Origin: Amanita rubescens
Lineage: Eukaryota; Basidiomycota; Agaricomycetes; Agaricales; Amanitaceae
NCBI GenBank assembly: GCA_015039365.1
Contig: WION01000591.1
Coordinates: 1-30,502 of the forward strand
Direction: 5' to 3'
Length of the DNA stretch: 30,502 bases
Each line of letters starts with the position of its first letter. The first letter of the stretch is position 1. The translations under genes and the position numbers were made by a program. The notes under the pieces were generated by a model. The model was not told where the DNA came from and did not search any database. It saw only the letters and a program-made list of their open reading frames with translations. This document shows, in pieces, positions 1-8,935 of this stretch.

Positions 1-505
1 ATTTGCGTGAGCCCATTTCTATTGCATATGACTTGATAGAACAGCGCAAGCGTGGGATTTGGAAATGGCAGAGCCCAATGTCAATGTTCAATGTGCATCG
101 ACGGTTCGTCGTTGCTGTGAGTCTAAATTGTATGCGACTGAGGCTTCTGTTGACAGGTTTCACGAGAACGTGTACATAGCAATGGTGAATTATGTATCCT
201 ACGTAGCACAAGGCGTGAATATATTCCGTTTAATAACAAGCTGCATTTGGCTATGCACAATTGTGTGAGTAAAATGCAGTGCATGAAAATGATTTGCAAC
301 ACCCGTGCTAATATACGAGGATATGTGCCCTGTAGGCTGTGAAGTCCACTGCCCCCAGCTGGCATTTCAGTCATTCTTGAAAGTAGAAAGCTTGTCATGG
401 ATTTTCAATCCGGATGCTCTCTGTAAACCATTTTGATTCAATCGCCCAATATGACTATGCTTGAAGAAGGCCGATTGGTCATTAGATGGTATGAGACCCC
501 CACAA
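1..505. repeat. Left copy of a ~0.5 kb direct repeat
   Basis: This stretch matches 8326-8800 in the same orientation over nearly its whole length, for example 'catatgacttgatagaaca', 'gcgcaagcgtgggatttgg' and 'ggtttcacgagaacgtgta'. Small indels and substitutions separate the copies. The match starts at base 1, so the copy probably continues beyond the window. It stops near 505, after 'ttagatggtatgagac'. Neither copy has a convincing conserved protein frame. Short frames on the minus strand share only the block RSRETCQQKPQ. The two copies bracket the G-domain gene. It could be a dispersed repeat or the trace of a segmental duplication. Confidence 0.85.
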
Positions 506-1053
506 CCTGAAAGGTGGAGGGTTTTACAATGCAGCTTCAGCTTCATGAAATAGACCCTGACCTGTTTTTTTTCATGATCCCATGCTTTACTTCCACAATC
601 CCCCTGTTCTGTATACGTTGACATTGAGTAGCATCAGGAAAATGGGTTCCAACTTAATTGACTTAAACTACTTGCACAAGTAAATTAATAAACATTTTTT
701 TGTCTTAGGTGACTTAAAATTAAGACATGATTAGATAATTGATTAGATAACAAATATATATAATATATTAACTTATAATATATCTTTTATATCTTTTCAT
801 CACTCAGCTGTTCCAGGGCTGATACACCATACATATACTAGGCTTTCACTTAATATATAGAGGAAAAGATGGTTCTTTCAAGTTATACATATATAAAATG
901 TCTACATCAGAAAGAAAATATTTGAGACAGATGCATGAACAACAAAGGGGATGCATATGAGAAGTGATCAATGTACAAATAAATATGATCTTAAGTAATG
1001 CAAAGGCAATGCAGCCAATAGTATATCACTGCCTGGATATCATACTGTGTGTT
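506..1053. other. AT-rich gene-less stretch, 3' flank of the G-domain gene
   Basis: I see no coding exon here. From about 640 the sequence is very AT-rich, with runs such as 'aatatatataatatatta'. It lies downstream of the proposed stop of the minus-strand G-domain gene, so it should contain that gene's 3' untranslated region. No clear terminator or poly(A) signal could be singled out from the many A/T runs. Confidence 0.5.
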
Positions 1054-4000
1054 TCACCCTGCCATAAATTGTTCATAACTAGTGCATGACTAGACAAAGT
1101 ACATACCATCAATATGAGTCACCTGCCTATTGAGTAATGTGACAAAATCTTGATGATGAGAGTGTACAAAGCCAGGAGTAATGTCAGTCTTCAGCTTCTG
1201 AGCATAGCTTTTTTGCTTGTACTGATCCAAGGCCTCTGCAACTGATGGCAGAAATGGTTTATTGATCCAAAAGGATAGCTTGGCAATGATAATAATTGCT
1301 TGAAAGTTTAAGCAGAAATTCAGTAAATGAAAAGGAGTAATTTACAAACTAAGACCTGGCAATCAGTAGGCTTGTTGCAATGGCATCAGTTATGTACTAC
1401 CCAAAAGGAAAGAGTGAAAACACCTCAACTACAAAGTTCCTTTTCTTGTCTCCAAAAATGGAGAAAAGTTCATGCTAGTTATGTATGAGATAGAAAATAC
1501 CTCATGAAGCATCAACAAATGAAGGAAAGCATTATAAGTGAGGGAAATGGTGGTGGGTGGGTGAGCTGAAATAAAATCTTACATTCTATGATGATAATAA
1601 TGTAAAAGGAAGACATGGAAAAGATATGGCAACATGCTCACTTTCTGATAAGTATAAATAATGTAATGATATCAAACATTCATGAATTGAGGTATGCTGA
1701 GAATGCAGGTCAAAAATTTTGCAAAGGAACTCACTCGCTGTTGGTCAAAGGAAAAGATGTGATAAGGTGTGATGAGACTGCCTTTCACAAAATGTGCAAT
1801 GTTACTCACTCGCTGTTGGTCATAGGAAAAAGATGTGATGAGACTGCCTTTCACAAGATGTGCAATGTCACTCACTCGCTGTTGGTCATGGGAAAAGATG
1901 TGATGAGACTGCCTTGCACAAAATGTGTAATGTCACTCACTCGCTGTTGGTCATAGGAAAAGATGTGACAAGACTGTCTTTCACAAAATGTGCAATGTCA
2001 CTCACTTGCTGTTGGTCATAGGAAAAGATGTGAGACTGCCTTTCACAAAATGTGCAAGGTCACTCACTTGCTGTTGGTCAAGGAAAAGATGTAATGAGAC
2101 TGCCTTTCACAAAATGTGCAATGTCACTCACTAGCTGTTGGTCATAGGAAAAGATGTGATGAGACTGCCTTTCACAAAATGTGCAATGTCACTCACTTCT
2201 TGTTGGTCATAGGAAAAGATGTGATGAGACTGCCTTTCACAAAGTGTGCAATGTCACTCACGAACTGTTGGTCATAGGAAAAGATGTGATGAGACTGCCT
2301 TTCACAAAGTGTGCAATGTCACTCACAAACTGTTGGTCATAGGAAAAGATGTGATAAGGTGTGATGAGACTGCCTTTCACAAAATGTGCAATGTCACTTA
2401 CTCCCCGTTGGTGATAGGAAAAGATGTGATAAGGTGTGAGGAGACTGCCTTTTGCAAAATGTGCAATGTCACTCACTCGCTGTAGGTAATAGGAAAGGAT
2501 GTGATGAGGCTGCCTTTCACAAAATGTGCAATGTCACTAACAAACTGTTGGTCATAGGAAAAGATGTGATATTGATGAGACTGCCTTTCACAAAATGTGC
2601 AATGTCACTCACTCGCTGTTGGTCATAGTAAAAGATGTGATGAGACTGCCTTTCATAAAATGTGCAATGTCACTCACTTGCTGTTGGTCATAGGAAATGA
2701 TGTGATGAGACTGCCTTTCACAAAATGTGCAATGTCACTCACTCGCTGTTGTCATAGGAAAAGATGTGATGACACTGCCTTTCACACAATGTGCAATGTA
2801 ACTCACTTGCTGTTGGTCATAGGAAAAGATGTGATGGGACTGCCTTTCACAAAATATGCAATGTCACTCACTTCCTGTTGGTCATAGTTCGGAACAGATG
2901 TGATGAGACTGCCTTTCACAAAATGTGCAATGTCACTCACTCACTGTTGGTTATAGGAAAAGATGTGATATTATGAGACTGCCTTTCACAAAATGTGTTG
3001 AATGTCACTCACTTGCTGTTGGTCATAGGAAAAGATGTGATGAGACTGCCTTTCACAAAATGTGCAATGTCACTCACTTGCTGTTGGTCATAGGAAAAGA
3101 TATGATGAGACTGCCTTTCACAAAATGTGCAATGCCACTCACTTCCTGTTGGTCATAGGAAAAGATGTGATGGGACTGCCTTTCACAAAATGTGCAATGT
3201 CACTCACTTGCTGTTGGTCATAGGAAAAGATGTGATGAGACTGCCTTTCACAAAATGTGCAAAGGAACTCACTTCCTGTTGGTTGTAGGAACAGACGTGA
3301 TGAGACCGCCTTTCACAAATGTGCAATGTCACTCACTTGCTGTTGGTCATAGGAAAAGATATGATGAGACTGCCTTTCACAAAATGTGCAATGTTACTTG
3401 CTTGCTGTGGGTCATAGGAAAAGATGTGATGAGACTACCTTTCATAAAATGTGCAATGTCACTCACAAACTGTTTGTGATAGGAAAAGATGTGATGAGAC
3501 TGCCTCTCACAAAACATACAATGTTACTCGCATACTGTTGGACATAGGCAAAATTTTGATAAGGTCATCTTTTGAAATACTAAACCAGCATGACATGCTA
3601 ACCTCCTATGTTTATAGGAAAAGATGATTTCACCGCTTTTCACAAAACTTGAAATATCACTCACAATCTGTAGAACAAAATAATGTATCCTGTAGCACAG
3701 TGGCCAGAATCACTCACTTCCTTTTAGAATGGAATTAATATCATGAGGAGTTGGGAAAAAAGAGAACAATGCTACTGACTCTCTTTTGCCATAGTATTTC
3801 ATATAATGAATTTACATGTCACAAAAGGATCACATACATCCTGTTTGTTTTGCAATAGCTTTGAAGTTTGAAGAGGCTTTGAAAAGGAGAATTATTTACT
3901 GTCTGTTGTTTTGGGACATGATGTGATGTTTATAAGCAGGCAGAAAGGAAATGTTACTTACTTCCTGTTATTAATCCAATGAAATTTGTTGAGACTCTCT

Positions 4001-5961
4001 TTCAGATAATAATATGTTACCAACTTTCTGTTGTTCATTGAGTTATGTCTGATAAGCTGTACAAACATCAATGTTGCTTACTTTCTTTAAGCAGGTCAGA
4101 TGTGGTGTGAAGCAATGTTGTATTACTCACTCCCTGTTCATGAGAGACTGGATTGACAAGTCTGCTTACAATGATAAATCAACTCACTTGCTATTGGCCA
4201 TATGATACACCATGGGATCATTTACCAAAGATAAAAAATTGAGTGATGTCACTCACTTCCTATAGATTATGGGACAAGAATGCTGATCACAAAAGGAAGC
4301 ACTACTCACAAACTGGTGTCATGAGACAATATATCAGATCTATGCTATGTAATTCAATGTCACTTACCCACTGATATCAATATCATCAGATCCTGCCACC
4401 AAGAATATGGTGACAGTGACTAACCTGTGTTTCACTCAGTTGTTCATTAGCCATCTGAAGCATGACTAATCTTGTTTTCATGTGAAGACATTGGAGTGTT
4501 ACTTACCACCTAATGAACATTTGGAAGTATTTATCATTCCATATGAAGATCACCTGCCTCCCTGTCCACCTATGTATTGCCATTTAAAATTTCCTATGCC
4601 GATGTACAAAAATGCATACCCAAAAATGTGGAAATTTTGAAAAAACTATGATAATGACATCATCCCATGTCCAATCTTGATATCTCAGAACTTGTCTGAA
4701 CAATGTCAATGTTAGTAAGTGACATTTTGAATATGACCCTCACTGAAGTGCAGATTTAACACAAAGGTCAAGATTATTCATTTGTGTTGAAACAAACAGC
4801 CCATGTATGCTGTCATCATCTATTGCATCAGCAGTTTGCTGAGTTAATTCAGCACAATTCTTCTCTGGTAAATCCATGTCTATGAAACAACATTACTCCC
4901 ATTTTTCAGGAAGAAATACTCATCATTCTCACCTTCCAATTGCACATATGCCTTGGGAGGATATTTGGCATCCAAAACTTTAGGAAGATAAACTTTCTGA
5001 AAAGTGATTTCAGCAATTTCCCTGGCCCTCTCCCACTTATCTTCATCCTTTGCATCAGCCAAGTTGACAGATTCACTGGTTATTTGACCATCAAATTTAG
5101 TAAATATAACCACCAAAGGAACTGTAAAGGAAGTATTTACTAGTCAGTACTAGTAGATTTTGTGGCAAGTTGGCCAATGGAAAGGAGGTAACAATAGTTA
5201 AGGGTAACCAATCTCTCCAAAACCAACAAGTTACAAGATGAGATATGAATTCATTAGGACTTACCTCTGCCTGTCCCTTTATTGAAGAATTCAAGTTCTG
5301 CAGGTAGAATGGGACGAGGGCTGTCCATGGGTATACAGTACCTAGAGGAAGCCAGGTCAGCCAGTACTGTAAAGGGATAGAGCAAGATACCAAATTGCAT
5401 GCAGCTGGTTTTTCAGCTCAGTTTCTGCAGACTTCTTTTCAATGAACTTCCAAGCAATCTCCAGTTCCTCAGTTGAACCAGATTCAAAACCCTGAGAGTC
5501 ATGGAAGATAAAGTTACTTCCAGGGTATGTAATTTGATGCTCAATATCATGCTCGCCTCTCACTGTTATCATTGCATGTGAATGGGTACATCCATAGCAC
5601 ATCATTATCTGACTCACCTCAAGTGATGGCATCAAATGAATCACAGACTGTTCAAGCTGATGACCTGCAAGAGACTCAACAATCAAAGGAAGCACAAGAT
5701 CCAGACTCACTTACCATCCTTGCCATATATGATGGGCTTTGTCCCCTTTGCTACACTACAAACCTTCTCAAGGATGGTTGTCTTGCCTGCATTAGCCCTC
5801 CCAATGACAAGGATGCAAAAGTGTGGGCATAGATAGCGTTCCCTGAGCATTTGAACATGTGTCTCATCTGAATCTGCATCTGATGTGTTAGTCAAGGGTT
5901 AGCAATCCTGAGTCACATAAATTAGCCTACTCAAAGAAGGTCCACCAGTTGTACCTGCCAT
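1054..5961 (-). CDS. G-domain (P-loop GTPase) protein with about 60 exons, including a chain of single-codon microexons
   Basis: A fungal G-domain protein predicted to bind GTP; its cellular role is unknown. The start is ATG at 5961: exon 5955-5961, then 5715-5879 (P-loop GRANAGKTT), an optional exon 5618-5664, 5391-5562 (switch region FIFHDSQGFESG), 5265-5341 (WYCIPMDSPRP), 4933-5121 (TKFD, base recognition), 4744-4879 (ELTQQTADAIDDD), 4620-4695, 4554-4569, 4507-4509 and 4425-4465 (VMLQMANEQLSETQ). Then come 44 single-codon units (1583-4370), and 1424-1474 (HELFSIFGDKKRNFVVE), 1345-1354, 1107-1298 (hydrophobic start, then SVAEALDQYKQKSYAQKL) and 1054-1058 (stop). All listed exons join in frame, giving about 440 residues. 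The join into 5391-5562 is ambiguous: the exon before it needs donor GTCAGA, or must be skipped. One microexon reads TGA. The family is fairly certain, the C-terminal exon set less so. Confidence 0.8.
1583..4370 (-). other. Chain of 44 consecutive 3-nt microexon units (AG-NNN-GT), 42 with intact splice dinucleotides
   Basis: In transcript order, with the lowest coordinate of each triplet. Diverged part: TGG 4368, TTT 4310, GAA 4257, CAA 4188, GGA 4131, AAA 4082, AAA 4025, GAA 3962, ACA 3900, GAT 3838, TCA 3776, GAA 3718, ATT 3665, GAG 3603, TAT 3532. Tandem part: TTT 3467, CAA 3402, CAA 3337, GAA 3273, CAA 3208, GAA 3143, CAA 3078, CAA 3013, TGA 2941, GAA 2872, CAA 2807, CGA 2743, CAA 2678, CGA 2613, TTT 2542, CGA 2477, (GGA 2402, acceptor AG changed to GG), TTT 2327, TTC 2262, (2197, acceptor shifted), CTA 2132, CAA 2068, CAA 2006, CGA 1941, CGA 1876, CGA 1810, CGA 1735. 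Tail: AAA 1642, AAT 1583. Each triplet follows an AG, mostly CAACAG or similar, and precedes GTGAGT, GTAAGT or a relative; 3532 and 3402 have GC donors. Spacers are mostly 45-70 nt. The exons on both sides are in phase 0, so any subset of triplets keeps the frame. Splicing itself is inferred. Confidence 0.75.
1720..3540 (-). repeat. Tandem array of ~65 bp intron-like units
   Basis: About 27 head-to-tail units, most 65 bp (range about 62-75), differing by scattered substitutions and by small insertions such as 'ataaggt' or 'ata'. Read on the minus strand, each unit is GTGAGTGACATTGCAC, then a T-rich middle with CTCATCAC (a CTNAY-type branch site), then TTTTCCTATGACCAACAG and one triplet, usually CAA, CGA or GAA. 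The repeat period therefore equals one intron plus one codon. Plus-strand frames across the array are repeat-driven and carry no domain. Confidence 0.95.
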
Positions 5962-6129
5962 GACTGATGTTGTGCTAGGATCAAGATCAGATTGTTTGAT
6001 TGAGGGGTGGTGAAATGGAAATGCTCACCAGAGATAATGGAAAAAAGTAGTGCCAATAGCTGGGTGTGTGAATCAAGAGGAGTTGTGTACTGAACTTGAC
6101 AGAGGCCACGGATGATGTGTCTCAGACTC

Positions 6130-6496
6130 TGGATTAAGAGGTCTCAGATCGGCAGGCAAAAGTGGTGACAATCCAAAGCGTAGATTGTGTAGTAGGGCAG
6201 CGGGCGAGTCGATATCAAAGAGATAATGGTACGTCAGATGACTGTGCGATAGGCGACAATTGGTTGTGTTTGGTCAAGACTTCAAGTTGAGAGCGCACAG
6301 AGCTATGTGAGTGTACTGTGTGGTACGGGTGCGATCGAAATCGAATGGTGTGTCTGGTCAAAGGATCGAGAGCACGCAGGACTATAAGTTCATGATCACG
6401 GGGCTGCACTGACCCCCAGTCGCTCTCAGGCCCAGTCTTAGTACATATAACTTCTCCATTCAGCAACATGGGTACCGGGTACCCCTTCTTCATTCT
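6130..6496 (-). repeat. Dispersed repeat, inverted relative to 29285-29590
   Basis: The reverse strand of this stretch matches the forward strand of 29285-29590. Shared blocks include 'gaacttatagtcctgc', 'ctctcaa..tcttgacc' and 'tatctctttgat', and the short frames share GSVQPR and ELIVL. It starts about 170 bp upstream of the ATG of the G-domain gene and points the same way, so it may contribute its promoter. Similarity ends near 6175-6190, where the other copy runs into a putative LTR. No known transposon protein was seen in it. Confidence 0.75.
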
Positions 6497-7110
6497 ATTC
6501 TAGCTCTTTCTCGAAACTACGGACTCACAGGTCAGTGACGGACGGGCGCTCGCTCGTTTACGAAGGTGCTCCATCCCTTCGCTGACATGCTTACACAGGC
6601 TACAAATTGTCCACGCTGTCCGACCACCATGTTTTATTTGCATCTCCGCCAATTCATCGCAACCTAACCAATCTTATAATTGGGCCAACAAATGTATAAA
6701 AAGACGAGGGCAGAAGACTGGTGGATCACTGCCAACATCTACCATGGCCTGGCGATATGTAGAGGGCTAAGCGAGAAATCATGGCATCCTACAAAGCAAA
6801 GGATGGGGTATGCGGGCTGTTCAGGCTATGCGGCGCAAGGGTGGAAAAAGACGAAGGGTCCAGCACTTATGAAGGTGCGTTCATCCCTTTCTGTTTGTTA
6901 CTCCGAATTGGACACGAATGGGACCCCCAGATCTCCGAACCCCGTCTTCCTTCCATTCTAGCTTTTTCTCGAGACTCTCAGGCAGTGCTCCGCCCCCTCG
7001 CTGATCCCACCATCTTCTACTCCACCAATTCATCGTAATCTTACGATCGAGTCAATATCTACCACGGTCCACAACCTGGCATGAGGCTAAGCGAGAAATC
7101 ATTGAAGTCG
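6487..7110 (+). repeat. Internal tandem duplication of a non-coding block
   Basis: Two diverged direct copies, roughly 6487-6785 and 6948-7107. Paired blocks are 'ttctattctagctctttctcga' type sequence at 6491 and 6954, 'ccaattcatcg' at 6649 and 7025, 'atctaccatggcctggc' at 6737 and 'atctaccacggtccacaacc' at 7056, and 'aggctaagcgagaaatcat' type sequence at 6764 and 7082. A 93-codon plus frame starts at 6680 but resembles no family I know and overlaps the duplication, so I do not call it a gene. Confidence 0.6.
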
Positions 7111-7355
7111 CGTCCAACTTTAAACCCGGCTGTGGAACGATTCTGCCCCTCAAGTACTCCTTGAACTCGATCTCTACCAGTCTGGAACTCCCTCGCTCAT
7201 GTCCAACACGACCTCATCTTCCTCGGTTCCCAATCTTGTTCTTCCCACGGAAAACCCGCCGTTGCCATCCTTCCTCTCGTCGTCATCGGCGCCATCGTGA
7301 TCTGGGACAAGGTCAAACGACGCCAAAGCGAAGGAAACAGAAGTGCTGAGCCGAG

Positions 7356-7913
7356 ATGGTCAACAAACGCATGTGGACCATATCAACAGACTGGAAGTTG
7401 AACCATATCCTCAACAGGTGCCAGGCTGCCATCCGACACTCCATAGCCGTCAGCGCCCGCAAATCAGTTTTTTTTTCATTCGGCGCTATTTGTCCCCCAA
7501 CACCACTTCCCCATCACTCGACACGCCTCAGATCCGTTGTCGAGGTACAGGTCCATGAAATGCTGGCTGAGGCTATTGCTTCCGATGAACACCTACCTCA
7601 TTCGCAGCCACTGCAACCCGTGTCTCCCGTTCGTTTGCCACCAACCTCGCCCTTTCACAGATTCTCGTCATACAGCCAGCACTTCCTGCGCCTCTCACGT
7701 ATTCTCGCTCCCGTAAGTAACGACAATCTTTTCGTTAGCATCTTACTAACATCTCCATAGGAGGAACATCGGGCCTTGTACTCCAAGTATTCTTATTCCA
7801 AGATTACAGATAGTGCACCAGCTGAGGAATTGAGAGGGAAGAAGAGAGCTAGGGCGGAGGACTTTGTGAGATGTATGCGTCGCGATGGTGATGAGTTTCG
7901 CCGTCTCTCTTGA
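7356..7913 (+). CDS. Hypothetical protein, two exons, possibly the 3' part of a decayed gene
   Basis: Exon 7356-7712 joins exon 7761-7913 through a clean 48 nt intron (GTAAGT donor, CTTACTAAC branch, CCATAG acceptor) in phase 0, giving 169 residues. The end is highly charged (EELRGKKRARAEDFVRC) and stops in TGA. Upstream, another frame from 7200 also looks coding (MSNTTSSSSVPNLVLPTENP), is broken by TGA at about 7299, resumes as ETEVLSRDGQQTHVDHINRL, and then leaves frame near 7415. So the original gene may have started at 7200 and been broken since. No domain is recognised. The second exon is the best supported part. Confidence 0.45.
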
Positions 7914-8325
7914 CACATTTTATTGCTTAGAGTTTTCATGGTTCATTACATGTGGCAAGCTTGGAAGATCGAGATGCACCATCAGTCCGTCCCAGTCCAG
8001 GCTTTGCTTGATTTGACTTTTACTCATCATTCCCCTTCGTATACATCATCAGTCCTTCAGGCCGGTGAAGCGGTAGGCTTTCTTGCATCCACATAGCCCA
8101 CTCGTTAGCTGGCCCCATTCCGAAGCCCATAGTTACTGTATGTTTCTCCTCGTTTTTTCGTCATAATGTGTATTACGGTCGGTCGATTCCTTTTCTTTTC
8201 TTTTTTAATTTATGATCGCCAAATTTTAAAACACCGAAGAAGGTTTGTATCTCTAAGATATGTTTTGAGTTGATGGAACAGTGCATCGTCCGCGAAAGCA
8301 ATTGTTTCGACCTTCCTTTTTTAAT
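7914..8325. other. Gene-less stretch
   Basis: 3' flank of the preceding frame and a low-complexity T-rich piece near 8190-8215. No coding signal, RNA gene or clear repeat was seen before the direct repeat copy begins at 8326. Confidence 0.4.
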
Positions 8326-8800
8326 ATTTGCGTGAGCCCATTTCTAATGCATATGACTTGATAGAACAGCGCAAGCGTGGGATTTGGAAATGGCAGATGT
8401 CAATGTTCAACGTGCATCGACGGTTCGTCGTTGCAAATGCATGCGCCTGAGGCTTCTGTTGACAGGTTTCACGAGAACGTGTATTATGTATCCTACTTAG
8501 CACAAGACGTGAATATATTTCATTTAATAACAAGGCTTCCGTTTGGCTACGCACGATCGGGCGAGTAAAATGCGAAGCATGACGGGATTCTCGTTTAAAT
8601 GATTTACAACACCCGTGCTGACCCCTGTGAAAGGTGGAAAGTCCACTGCCCGCGGCTGGCGTTTTAGTCATCTTTGAAAGAGGAAAGGTATCTTCTCGTG
8701 GATTTTCAATAACGCTCTCTGTAAACCATTGACTGTTCTATCACCAGTCGCCCGGTATGACTATGCTCGAAGAATGCAGATTGGTCACTAGACGGTATGA
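8326..8800. repeat. Right copy of the ~0.5 kb direct repeat
   Basis: Same orientation as 1-505, collinear with it, shorter through several small deletions (for example after 'tggcaga' near 8397 and after 'gtgtat' near 8484). Similarity fades after 'agacggtatgagat' near 8795. This copy is slightly more GC-rich than the left one, as expected if the left copy drifted with the AT-rich island next to it. Confidence 0.85.
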
Positions 8801-8935
8801 GATTGTGATATTCGGATGCGGCATTTTGTAGTACGTGTCCCGGAAGGATCGCGTGCTGTACCAAGACAATGTATATTACGGGTGGCGTAAACGCTGGTTT
8901 CTGTGGTGTACTGAGACTGGCTTTACAAACCACGA

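Noticed and set aside
1672..2476. Minus-strand frames with SDIAHFVKGSLITPYHIFS repeats
   Set aside because: They translate the intron-like spacers of the array. The frame is lost wherever unit length is not a multiple of three.
1615..3479. A series of plus-strand frames with repeated peptide blocks such as CDETAFHKMCNVTHSLLV
   Set aside because: They are translations of the 65 bp repeat; stop-free runs recur because the unit does. They change frame at each small indel and have no start context or domain.
1720..3540. CRISPR-like array, because of regular repeats
   Set aside because: Units are directly contiguous without unique spacers, in a eukaryotic genome; the period corresponds to intron plus codon.
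3770..3781. A TAG microexon following GAGAGTCAG
   Set aside because: No donor follows it. The neighbouring AG-TCA-GTAGCA keeps the 3-nt rule and a GT donor.
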